DNA of 11,982 bases from assembly GCA_009781965.1 (NCBI GenBank), contig WQUS01000195.1, positions 1-11,982 of the forward strand, read 5' to 3'. The position numbers and the translations under genes were made by a program. The first letter of the stretch is position 1. Each line of letters starts with the position of its first letter. This stretch comes from Bacillota bacterium (GTDB taxonomy: Bacteria > Bacillota > Desulfotomaculia > Desulfotomaculales > Desulfallaceae). Of the stretch, positions 1-6,735 are shown piece after piece. The notes under the pieces were generated by a model. That model saw only the letters and a list, made by a program, of their open reading frames with translations. It did not search any database and had not been told where the DNA came from.

Positions 1-33
1 TCGAACCTCGAACCTCGAACTTCGAACCTCGAG
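1..33. repeat. Tandem heptamer repeat TCGAACY, about 4.7 copies
   Basis: Four full 7-base units read TCGAACC, TCGAACC, TCGAACT and TCGAACC, followed by a partial TCGAG. The array touches the left edge, so its true length is unknown. The same heptamer recurs at 9510-9528 between hslV and hslU, which makes it a dispersed intergenic repeat rather than a local accident. It abuts the 98-bp element that begins at 34. There is no coding reason for the periodicity. Its function is unknown; candidates are a slippage-prone simple repeat or a protein-binding array, since each junction TTCGAA is self-complementary. Confidence 0.85.
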
Positions 34-131
34 TTAACCGTGCGCTCATACTCTTCGAGAAATCGCTTACGGTTAATAACTTTACGGGCTTGGGCTACGG
101 ATACTAACAAACACAGGATCTGACCAGTAAC
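34..131 (-). repeat. 98-bp dispersed repeat element, left copy
   Basis: This block is the reverse complement of 11885-11982 with only three differences (at 90, 101 and 119 in this copy). Read on the minus strand it begins three bases after the TAA of the flavoprotein gene (135-788), so it lies in that operon's 3' untranslated region. It contains an 8-base inverted repeat, TTAACCGT at 34-41 and ACGGTTAA at 69-76, which could form a stem around a 27-base loop that itself contains CTC-TTC-GAG (51-59). No long ORF or transposase motif is present. It could be a MITE-like element, a structured 3' RNA or a multicopy intergenic repeat; the sequence alone does not decide. Confidence 0.85.
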
Positions 132-134
132 AAT

Positions 135-788
135 TTAAACCTCCCGGTGTGGTTTTGCTTGCAGAAATGCTGTGGCGCCATATTTTTTGGCCATTTGACG
201 CCATCCAAAATGGGCGCCCAGTTGATAGAGAAAACGCGGTATTTTGGGCCGGACCAATACATTTTGCTGCCTTGTCTTGCCGTCCTGGATTGCCGCGCAC
301 AATTCCCGTAAAGCCGAGTAAACATTGAAAGCCGGGCCGCCGGTGGCCATTTTTTTGCTTTGCGCAGCAATAAATCCGCCGCCGCCAACACCGACGCCGT
401 ATCCCCAGCCCATTCCCGCGCAGTGCGCAAAGTTTTCCAGGATCTCCAGGGCGAGCCGGTTATGTTCCGCCTCAAAAAAACCGCAATTGCAGACCCCATA
501 AAGCCTGGGCAGCTGTCCGGCCATCTTGGGGGCCGCCTCTTCCAGCAAGTTTAAAACTCGAATTAACGGCGCCGGGAGCGAGTCGACGTAAAGCGGGAAA
601 ACAATCAGCAATACCCGGGCGTTTAAAATTTCTGTCAGCGCCGCCGCATTGTTTTCATTCCTGAGCAAAGATACCGCCTGATAAACCGAGCTTTTTGCCT
701 GCAGCAATGCTTCTATTTTATCGATCAACATACCGGATACGCTGTCTTTTGCCTTGGGGCTTCCGTTAATGAATACAATATCGCTCAT
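135..788 (-). CDS. Flavodoxin-fold NAD(P)H/FMN oxidoreductase-like protein
   Basis: A 217-residue cytosolic protein with the flavodoxin-like pattern of NAD(P)H-dependent FMN reductases. The first beta strand leads into NGSPK (residues 8-12), the usual FMN-phosphate loop. A second strand, LLIVFPLYVDSLP, contains the FPLY-type flavin-contacting loop, and a third block, GVCNCGFFEAEHN, is typical of a clostridial subfamily. A glycine-rich stretch (GWGYGVGVGGGG) follows. The ATG at 788 is chosen over the one at 797 because it overlaps the upstream TGA as ATGA and has GGGAGG (799-804) ten bases upstream; from 797 that site would be too close. It is the third gene of the PadR operon. The likely role is two-electron reduction of a quinone, nitro compound or other small molecule; the substrate is not visible. 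The family call is firm, the function is not. Confidence 0.85.
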   Translation of the reverse strand: MSDIVFINGSPKAKDSVSGMLIDKIEALLQAKSSVYQAVSLLRNENNAAALTEILNARVLLIVFPLYVDSLPAPLIRVLNLLEEAAPKMAGQLPRLYGVCNCGFFEAEHNRLALEILENFAHCAGMGWGYGVGVGGGGFIAAQSKKMATGGPAFNVYSALRELCAAIQDGKTRQQNVLVRPKIPRFLYQLGAHFGWRQMAKKYGATAFLQAKPHREV

Positions 789-1360
789 GGCCGCCATACC
801 TCCCGGCGTAAGATATCTTCCAGCGCTTGCATGGTTGCCTCAACCTCGCCGCTGCTTTGCATGGTGAAGGCAAAGTATTGCGGGGGCCGCATATTCAAGG
901 CGTTTCGTTCGGCCAGCGTCAGAAATGTCTGTTGCTCTTTGGGGGTGCGGGCGTCATAGCCGATGCTGATCAGGTACGGAAAACGGTCATAGCGCCTGCG
1001 GTGGCGCATGGTGCCTTTGACCAGCTCAAAGAACGGTGAGATATTGGGAATGGAACGGTCCAGAAATGCTTTCACGTCACCGCTGTAACCGCCATAGGTG
1101 ATTTTGGAAAGCAGGATCACCGCGTCCGCTTGGATTTCCTGCCGGGATACTGTGTTGGCGCAGTCGTCTGTCATCACACAAAGTCCCGGTGTTTTCAACC
1201 AGCAATGAAAGCAACCGCGGCAGGGTTTGATTTCCTGGCAGTTTAAAATGATTGTTTGGGTTTGGCCGCCTGCTTTTTGCACCGTTGTTTGCGTTTGCGC
1301 GCATAAATCCAGGCCGTCATACCGCACGCTTTCTCTGTCGCACAATAGCAGCGTTTTCAT
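785..1360 (-). CDS. Flavodoxin-family protein with iron-sulfur-flavoprotein-like cysteine motif
   Basis: A 191-residue protein starting MKTLLLCDRES. Residues 47-61 carry Cys47-x2-Cys50-x2-Cys53-x7-Cys61, which fits the compact CX2CX2CX4-7C motif of iron-sulfur flavoproteins. Another cysteine (67) follows in a TDDC segment. Downstream YGGYSGDVKAFLDR matches the flavin-binding region of the NADPH-dependent FMN reductase fold. The usual N-terminal GSPR phosphate loop is replaced by CDRES, so flavin binding may be altered. The start at 1360 is supported by GGAGGAG (1369-1375) eight bases upstream and by an ATGA overlap with the padR stop; a longer reading from 1453 would only extend into padR. 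Many close relatives of this fold keep the cysteines without a proven cluster, so 4Fe-4S binding is inference. Confidence 0.82.
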   Translation of the reverse strand: MKTLLLCDRESVRYDGLDLCAQTQTTVQKAGGQTQTIILNCQEIKPCRGCFHCWLKTPGLCVMTDDCANTVSRQEIQADAVILLSKITYGGYSGDVKAFLDRSIPNISPFFELVKGTMRHRRRYDRFPYLISIGYDARTPKEQQTFLTLAERNALNMRPPQYFAFTMQSSGEVEATMQALEDILRREVWRP

Positions 1361-1911
1361 GTCGACATCTCCTCCATTTGGGCGATACAGCGCTCCGCCC
1401 ATTCCAGAGTCGTTTTTATCTGAGCGATGCCAAAATCCAAGGTCATTAGCCAATACTTACTTTTATCCGGTCCGTTTTGAAACAGCGTGGCATAGGCGTC
1501 AATATTTTTCCTGATGTCGGAATAATTTGCTTCAAGGGCTATTTTACAATGGGCTCGACATTCCTTTAAAAGCGCCAGCGTGGCTGCGGGAGAATCGGCG
1601 CCGAAAAACACGCGCATCAGCAAAGGCAGATGTAAATTTTCAGCCGGCGGCTTGGTATCCGCCAGCCATTTGTCGAGCTCATTTCTGCCCGCACCTGTAA
1701 TGGAATAGATTCGTTTATTGGGGCGCCCCTCTTGCACGACATTGCGGGAGGTTACCCAGCCTTTTTCTTCCATGCGGTTGAGTTCGCGGTAAATCTGGCT
1801 GCTTTGCGCGTGCCAGAAATTGTTCAGCGAATCGGCGAACATTTTGGTTAGATCGTAGCCGGAGCTGTCTTGATAAGTTAAAAGCCCCAAGAGGCCATAA
1901 GGCAAAGACAA
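1357..1911 (-). CDS. PadR-family transcriptional repressor
   Basis: A 184-residue regulator. The N-terminal winged helix shows the PadR signature: SLPYGLLGLLTY (2-13), SGYDL (17-21), a recognition helix around QSSQIYRELNRMEEKGWV (36-53) and a wing ending RPNKRIYSIT. The C-terminal half (about 90-184) is the helical PadR dimerisation domain. Proteins of this family usually repress their own operon and are released by small phenolic or drug-like ligands. The TTG start at 1911 is preferred because GAGGTGG (1917-1923) lies five bases upstream and the protein then begins at the family's normal position; a GTG at 1920 has no ribosome site. It is first in an operon with two flavoproteins, joined by ATGA overlaps. 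Its promoter lies in a palindrome (1924-1953), so autoregulation is likely. The ligand is unknown. Confidence 0.9.
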   Translation of the reverse strand: MSLPYGLLGLLTYQDSSGYDLTKMFADSLNNFWHAQSSQIYRELNRMEEKGWVTSRNVVQEGRPNKRIYSITGAGRNELDKWLADTKPPAENLHLPLLMRVFFGADSPAATLALLKECRAHCKIALEANYSDIRKNIDAYATLFQNGPDKSKYWLMTLDFGIAQIKTTLEWAERCIAQMEEMST

Positions 1912-1923
1912 AAATACCACCTC

Positions 1924-1953
1924 GTTATATATGATACCAGTATTATATATAAC
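1924..1953. promoter_or_regulatory. Probable PadR operator, 30-bp imperfect palindrome
   Basis: The arms GTTATATAT (1924-1932) and ATATATAAC (1945-1953) are perfect complements. Inside them ATAC (1934-1937) pairs with GTAT (1940-1943). In total 13 of 15 positions are symmetric. The centre covers the -10 box and the expected transcription start of the minus-strand padR promoter, a position suited to autorepression. PadR-family sites are typically AT-rich dyads; assignment to this PadR is inferred from adjacency. Confidence 0.72.
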
Positions 1954-1970
1954 AGGACGGTATTTGTAAA
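1942..1970 (-). promoter_or_regulatory. Sigma-A type promoter of the PadR/flavoprotein operon
   Basis: On the minus strand TTTACA (1970-1965) is followed, after exactly 17 bases, by a perfect TATAAT (1947-1942). Transcription would begin near 1935, about 24 bases before the TTG start of padR. The -10 box lies within the palindrome 1924-1953, so a bound repressor would block polymerase. Confidence 0.75.
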
Positions 1971-2014
1971 GCAGATAAATTAAATGCTCCCGCTAAATCA
2001 CTCGCGGTAATTGT

Positions 2015-3211
2015 TTGGTAAATGTAGTCAAATGCGATGACTGTAAAAACTATGTTTGGCTGATTTTGTTTGTTACGATATTGTGGCTGGCATATTTACT
2101 GTTTGGCGGTTATAATATGTTGTCTGCTTTTGCCGCATTAGCGGCATGCAAAGAATTGCCGGCAAGGAGGCAAAATGAGATGTTATATTTACAGAACGTT
2201 CACATTATATCAATTGTGGCCGCAATTGTTGCTGTTATTTTGGCTTTAACTGTTTCCGCAGCCAGAAGGAAAAGCGTATTGATTTATCCTGTGCTTATAA
2301 TTGGAGCAATTTTAGCATTTACACTTTTTAATCTAATTTATTATCAAAATCCGGAAGAACTTATAATACTCTTTTTTCTATTTCCGGTAATCGCGTTCTG
2401 CCTGCTGTTTTTGCTGGCATACTATTTAAAAGCATTGTATTGCTATTTAAAACCGCAAGATGTAAAGAAAAAAATAATGGTTTGGACTGGTGTTATTTCC
2501 TTATTGGCAGTGCTGGTTTTTCTATGCGCTTTGCCATTCATAAATTCTACAGCCTATAAAAACGAAATGAATACAGAAAAATATCAAAATCATCCGCTGT
2601 TTTCTGAGGTTCTAAAGGATTACTACCCATCAGCGAAGGCGTCGGCATATGATGGGACCAACACTGTCGAGTTTGATTCAGTAACAATTCCTCTTCCTTT
2701 CGACGCTGCCGGCAAAGAAGTCGTTACTAAAGAGGGATTATTGTTGTTCATGGAGGGACAAAAGCCAGTATTGGCCATATTTGACAACAGGATATCGACC
2801 GGTCAAATACCAGCAATGGCGGTTGATATGAGCACAGATACTGCTTTCAATAGGGCTGTTGGTTTTACTTATAAAGACATGGGGTATATAAAGCAAAAAG
2901 AATACTTAAACACTGTGCCCAGAGTAAATCGTAAAGGGGTACCTAATAATTATGACATGAATTCACCGGCAATGATGTACAAACAGGAGCTCTTGTTGGG
3001 TTTTGCTCCTACTGCCGAGGAAGCAGATGATTTAAAAATCAGGCATGTTGCTTTTAATGATCCGGCAATAAATGGCTTACTGTACCAAGGAGCAAGTTTT
3101 CAGTTTGTTGAGGTATACAAGAATGACGCCTTTCTTTTTACAATTTTTATATTCTCACCGGATCCCAATGCCGGTTATCTTGATTATATTTTGACAAATC
3201 TTTTTTTCTAA
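2015..3211 (+). CDS. Orphan membrane protein of unknown function, start uncertain
   Basis: The reading frame encodes up to 398 residues and I do not recognise the family. Hydrophobic segments lie at about 13-33, 62-82, 87-110, 114-143 and 154-175. The basic loops ARRK (83-86) and PQDVKKK (147-153) suggest these are cytoplasmic. The hydrophilic C-terminal region of about 220 residues would then be extracytoplasmic. A CDDC pair (residues 7-10) precedes the first helix. The TTG at 2015 has no ribosome site and no in-frame ATG lies upstream, because a stop at 1994 closes the frame. A strong AAGGAGG (2164-2170) sits nine bases before an in-frame ATG at 2180 (residue 56), so the protein may start there or the 5' end may be degraded. 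The gene is clearly more A+T-rich than its neighbours, suggesting recent acquisition. It is divergent from padR and not tightly linked to dprA. Confidence 0.65.
   Translation: MVNVVKCDDCKNYVWLILFVTILWLAYLLFGGYNMLSAFAALAACKELPARRQNEMLYLQNVHIISIVAAIVAVILALTVSAARRKSVLIYPVLIIGAILAFTLFNLIYYQNPEELIILFFLFPVIAFCLLFLLAYYLKALYCYLKPQDVKKKIMVWTGVISLLAVLVFLCALPFINSTAYKNEMNTEKYQNHPLFSEVLKDYYPSAKASAYDGTNTVEFDSVTIPLPFDAAGKEVVTKEGLLLFMEGQKPVLAIFDNRISTGQIPAMAVDMSTDTAFNRAVGFTYKDMGYIKQKEYLNTVPRVNRKGVPNNYDMNSPAMMYKQELLLGFAPTAEEADDLKIRHVAFNDPAINGLLYQGASFQFVEVYKNDAFLFTIFIFSPDPNAGYLDYILTNLFF
2164..2170 (+). promoter_or_regulatory. Strong internal ribosome-binding site AAGGAGG
   Basis: AAGGAGG lies nine bases upstream of the in-frame ATG at 2180, inside the membrane-protein frame. 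The annotated TTG at 2015 has nothing comparable. Either the true start is 2180, giving a 343-residue protein with four membrane helices, or the match is a coincidence of the Lys/Arg-type codons there. Confidence 0.5.
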
Positions 3212-3230
3212 ATTTAAGAAGGTTGATTTT

Positions 3231-3305
3231 ATGTACAGGTATTATGGTACAAGCAGGAAAATGCTAATTAATCTTGAAAATGTGCAAAGTGAGAAATTAA
3301 AATAA
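3231..3305 (+). CDS. Possible 24-residue small ORF
   Basis: ATG at 3231 opens a 24-codon frame ending TAA at 3305, with residues MYRYYGTSRKMLINLENVQS followed by EKLK. It is preceded by AAGAAGG (3216-3222) at an eight-base spacing, a plausible ribosome site. It begins 19 bases after the membrane-protein stop and could be co-transcribed with it. The peptide is basic with no membrane segment. There is no homology evidence, and a chance ORF in A+T-rich spacer is quite possible. Confidence 0.25.
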   Translation: MYRYYGTSRKMLINLENVQSEKLK

Positions 3306-3377
3306 GTAAAATTTAGGTGTTTCCGCAGTGATTAATCAAGTTTTTAACGGTTGGTTGAACGGTGGATTGATGGAATA

Positions 3378-4478
3378 ATGAACCACAGCGAGCAAGTATA
3401 CTGGCTCGCCTGGCATATGATCCTGGCCGGGCAGGCCCGTCGGTTTTGGGAAATCATAGATCATTTCGGTGGTCCGGCTCAGGCTTGGCGCGCGCCGGAC
3501 CAGGATTTCGGGACGCTGTCCGGGATGTCGGCGGAACGCTGGGCCGGCGCTTTGGACCGGAGACGCGATTTGGATCTGGACCAGGTGGCCGCTTGCCTGG
3601 ATCGTAATGACAAGCCAATGTCATTGCTTTTTTACGCTGACCAAGATTACCCGGCGCAGTTAAAGAATATTTATGACCCGCCGCCGGTTTTGTATGCCCG
3701 GGGCGACCGGAACAGCTTGCATGAGCTGGGGGTGGCTCTGGTCGGAGCCAGGCGGGCCACTGCCTACGGGCTAAGCGTGGCTGAGAAACTGGCCCGGGAA
3801 TTGGCCGCCTCCGGAGTGGTCGTGATCAGCGGCATGGCCCGGGGCATTGATACCGCCGCCCATCGCGGGGCTCTTAAGGGCGGCGGCAAAACAGCGGCGG
3901 TGTTGGGTTGCGGCTTGGATGTGATTTACCCGCGGGAAAACGCTAAGCTGGCCGATGAAATTGCCGCCAACGGGGTTGTGCTCAGTGAATTTCCGCCTGG
4001 TTCCCAGCCCGAGGCATGGCATTTCCCGGTCCGCAACCGGGTCATTAGCGGGCTCGCCAAAATTGTGGTGGTGGTTGAAGCCACGGAGAAAAGCGGCGCT
4101 TTGATTACCGCCAATGTGGCTTTGGAACAGGGACGCGATGTGATGGCGGTACCGGGTCAGATTACCGCCGCGAACAGCCGGGGCACCAATAACTTGATTA
4201 AACAGGGCGCGGCGGTAGTGCTGGATGCCGCGGATATCAAGGCGGAGTTGGGTCTGGGTGAGCTGTTTAAGCCGCAGACGCCGGAGCAGGCTGGCCATCT
4301 GCAGATGAACGAGGACGAAACATTGATAAGCCGGCTTATTGCCTACGATCCGGTGGCCGTGGAAACGCTGGTGCAAAAAACCGGTTTGCCTGCTGGGCGG
4401 GTGTTAACCGCTCTGATGTATCTGGAAATGAAGGGTTTAGTCAGGCAGATGCCGGGCAGACTTTACGTCATGACCTAG
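3378..4478 (+). CDS. dprA: DNA processing protein DprA (Smf)
   Basis: A 366-residue single-stranded-DNA binding protein that protects incoming DNA and loads RecA during natural transformation; it is also widespread in non-competent species. The N-terminal helical region (1-75) contains YWLAWHMI. The Rossmann-like core begins at VALVGARRATAYG (119-131), then SGMARGIDTAAH (151-162), LGCGLDVIYPREN (176-188) and SEFPPGSQPEAWHFPVRNR (203-221). EKSGALITA (237-245) and SRGTNNLIKQGA (267-278) follow, all family hallmarks. A C-terminal winged-helix-like domain occupies about 310-366. The ATG at 3378 gives the normal family N-terminus and has GGTGGA (3361-3366) upstream; an in-frame TTG at 3351 lacks a ribosome site. 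It is the first gene of the conserved block and lies 103 bases before topA. Confidence 0.95.
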   Translation: MNHSEQVYWLAWHMILAGQARRFWEIIDHFGGPAQAWRAPDQDFGTLSGMSAERWAGALDRRRDLDLDQVAACLDRNDKPMSLLFYADQDYPAQLKNIYDPPPVLYARGDRNSLHELGVALVGARRATAYGLSVAEKLARELAASGVVVISGMARGIDTAAHRGALKGGGKTAAVLGCGLDVIYPRENAKLADEIAANGVVLSEFPPGSQPEAWHFPVRNRVISGLAKIVVVVEATEKSGALITANVALEQGRDVMAVPGQITAANSRGTNNLIKQGAAVVLDAADIKAELGLGELFKPQTPEQAGHLQMNEDETLISRLIAYDPVAVETLVQKTGLPAGRVLTALMYLEMKGLVRQMPGRLYVMT

Positions 4479-4581
4479 CACGTACTGCGTGACAGCGAAG
4501 CAGCGTAGCAGCGAAGCGGTTCTAAAATATTGCCGCGCTGGATACATTAAGCGTAGATTGGGACTATTGAGGTGAGTTGGT
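4479..4581 (+). repeat. dprA-topA spacer with octamer repeat CAGCGWAG x3
   Basis: The spacer holds three consecutive octamers: CAGCGAAG (4493-4500), CAGCGTAG (4501-4508) and CAGCGAAG (4509-4516). Just upstream a CACG/CGTG dyad (4479-4482 and 4488-4491) flanks five bases. There is no T-tract, so this does not look like an intrinsic terminator. The 3' part carries the topA ribosome site AGGTGAG (4570-4576). The repeat resembles short intergenic simple repeats, like the TCGAACY arrays elsewhere in the window. Confidence 0.6.
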
Positions 4582-6735
4582 GTGGCAAAAACTCTGGTTA
4601 TTGTAGAATCACCGGCCAAGGCAAAGAGCTTGGGTAAGTTTTTAGGCCGGAATTACACTGTTAAGGCATCTATGGGTCATGTCAGGGACCTGCCCAAAAG
4701 CCAGTTTGCCGTGGATGCCAAGATGGGTTTCCAACCCAAATATATAACCATTCGCGGCAAGGGGGACATCATTAAGGAATTAAGGTCCGCGACCAAAAAG
4801 GCCGACCAGGTGCTGCTTGCATCCGACCCGGATCGGGAGGGCGAGGCTATCGCCTGGCACCTGGCGAACTTGCTGCATGTTGATGAGAATACCCCTTGCC
4901 GGATTGAGTTTAATGAAGTCACCAAACAGGCGGTCCAAAAGGCGGTCAAACAAGCCCGCCCGATAGATCGCCATCTGGTGGACGCCCAGCAGGCCAGGCG
5001 GATTCTTGATCGGCTGGTTGGTTATAACCTGAGCCCGCTGTTATGGCGCAAAGTGAAAAAGGGGCTTAGCGCGGGACGGGTGCAGTCGGTGGCCATGCGC
5101 TTGATTTGCGATCGCGAGGAAGAAATTCAAGCCTTTGTCTCCGAGGAATACTGGTCGCTGACGGCTAAGCTGCTGAAAGGCAAAAACGGCGCCTTGGAAG
5201 CCAAACTGCATAAGATTGACGAACAAAAGGCGCATATTCCGGAGCAAAGCGCGGCTCAGCACATTATGGATGAGCTGCAGGCGGAGCAGTTTACCGTGGC
5301 TTCCGTGGTCAAACGCGAAAAAAAGAGACAGCCGGCCCAGCCTTTTACTACCAGCAGCTTGCAGCAGGAGGCTTACCGTAAGCTGAACTTTACCGCCCGC
5401 AAGACCATGATGGTTGCTCAGCAGTTGTACGAAGGTCTGGATCTGGGCAAGGAAGGCACGACCGGTCTGGTTACCTATATCCGGACTGATTCGGTCCGGG
5501 TTTCCGAGACTGCGGCCCTGGAAGCCAAAGAGTTTATCACCCAGCGTTACGGAGCGGATTATGTGCCCGCTCAGGTACAGCAAAAAGCGCCCAAGGGGCG
5601 GATTCAGGATGCCCATGAAGCGGTAAGACCCACTTTGGTGTTCCGGGAACCAAACGGGATCAAGGGCTTTCTGACCAGGGATCAGTTTAAGCTGTATAAG
5701 CTGATTTGGGAACGTTTTATCGCCAGCCAGATGAGCCCGGCGGTGATTGATACTACCAGTGTGGATATCGGCGCGGGTAGGTATATATTTCGGGCCAGCG
5801 GTTTGATCGTTAAGTTTGCCGGTTTTATGCAGGTCTATATTGAGGGGCGGGACGATGAGGAAGAAAGCCTGGACGAAGATCAGCTGCCGCCTCTGAAAAA
5901 AGGCGATGTGCTGAAACTGCGGTCTCTGGTGCCCAAGCAGCATTTTACCCAGCCGGCGCCCCGTTTTACCGACGCTACTTTGATCAAGGTGCTGGAGGAG
6001 AAAGGTATTGGCCGGCCCAGCACATACGCTCCCATCGTGGATACGATCCTTAAGCGGGGTTACGTCATTCGGGAGAAGAAGAATTTTTACCCCACCGAAC
6101 TGGGGGTCGTGGTGGTCGAACTGCTGAAAAAATATTTCCCGGATATTGTGGACGTGGAATTTACCGCCGGGATGGAGGAGAAGCTGGACGGCGTCGAGGA
6201 AGGGGACGTGGATTGGGTAAAAATGCTGGATGAATTTTATACCCCTTTCAAAGAGATGCTGGGCGTGGCGGAAAAGGAAATTGAACAAATCCAGGTGGAA
6301 GATGAGGTTACCTCGGAGGTGTGCGAGCTGTGCGGCCGGAACATGGTGATTAAAATGGGGCGGTTCGGCAAGTTTCTGGCTTGTCCCGGGTTCCCGGAGT
6401 GCCGTAATACGCGCCCGCTTTTGGAGCCTACCGGCGTGGCCTGCCCGGATTGCGGCGGGGAACTGGTGCTTAGACGCAGTAAAAAAGGCCGTAAGTTTTA
6501 CGGCTGCAGCAATTATCCGGCCTGCGGCTTTGTGGTTTGGGACCGGCCTTCCAATCGCAAGTGCCCGGAATGCGGCGGCATTACGGTACTCAAAGACACC
6601 AAAGGAAAAAAAGTTTATCGCTGCGTCAATAAGGACTGCGGCGGTAAGATCGCTGTGCAGGGCGACGAGGACGAACAAACTGTGACCGGGCCGGAGGATG
6701 ACCGGAACAGCATTTTGGATGAGGGCGCCCATTGA
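4582..6735 (+). CDS. topA: DNA topoisomerase I (type IA)
   Basis: A 717-residue enzyme that relaxes negative supercoils by nicking one strand and passing the other, normal length for Firmicutes. The TOPRIM domain begins VIVESPAKAKSLGKFLG, with Glu9 and the metal-binding triad Asp82-x-Asp84-x-Glu86 in SDPDREGEAIAWHL. The active-site tyrosine is Tyr299 in GLVTYIRTDS. Three C-terminal zinc ribbons bind DNA, with cysteines 581/584/601/607, 621/624/642/648 and 661/664/681/686. The GTG start has AGGTGAG (4570-4576) five bases upstream. The stop overlaps the trmFO start (TTGA), so the two are co-translated. The sequence is intact with all catalytic residues. Confidence 0.97.
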   Translation: MAKTLVIVESPAKAKSLGKFLGRNYTVKASMGHVRDLPKSQFAVDAKMGFQPKYITIRGKGDIIKELRSATKKADQVLLASDPDREGEAIAWHLANLLHVDENTPCRIEFNEVTKQAVQKAVKQARPIDRHLVDAQQARRILDRLVGYNLSPLLWRKVKKGLSAGRVQSVAMRLICDREEEIQAFVSEEYWSLTAKLLKGKNGALEAKLHKIDEQKAHIPEQSAAQHIMDELQAEQFTVASVVKREKKRQPAQPFTTSSLQQEAYRKLNFTARKTMMVAQQLYEGLDLGKEGTTGLVTYIRTDSVRVSETAALEAKEFITQRYGADYVPAQVQQKAPKGRIQDAHEAVRPTLVFREPNGIKGFLTRDQFKLYKLIWERFIASQMSPAVIDTTSVDIGAGRYIFRASGLIVKFAGFMQVYIEGRDDEEESLDEDQLPPLKKGDVLKLRSLVPKQHFTQPAPRFTDATLIKVLEEKGIGRPSTYAPIVDTILKRGYVIREKKNFYPTELGVVVVELLKKYFPDIVDVEFTAGMEEKLDGVEEGDVDWVKMLDEFYTPFKEMLGVAEKEIEQIQVEDEVTSEVCELCGRNMVIKMGRFGKFLACPGFPECRNTRPLLEPTGVACPDCGGELVLRRSKKGRKFYGCSNYPACGFVVWDRPSNRKCPECGGITVLKDTKGKKVYRCVNKDCGGKIAVQGDEDEQTVTGPEDDRNSILDEGAH

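Noticed and set aside
1..33. CRISPR-like array
   Set aside because: The units are 7 bases with no spacers and no cas genes nearby.
1357..1920. GTG at 1920 as the padR start
   Set aside because: No ribosome site upstream. TTG at 1911 has GAGGTGG at a five-base spacing and matches the usual family N-terminus.
1990..2007. Terminator or operator hairpin CCGC-N10-GCGG
   Set aside because: Only four base pairs with a 10-base loop and no T-tract; likely chance.
3771..4376. 201-residue open frame on the minus strand
   Set aside because: Antisense shadow of the DprA Rossmann core, with no domain and no ribosome site noted.
5041..6732. 563-residue open frame on the minus strand
   Set aside because: It lies entirely antisense to topA, whose catalytic and zinc motifs are intact. 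The encoded protein is rich in His/Pro/Leu shadow composition with no recognisable domain.
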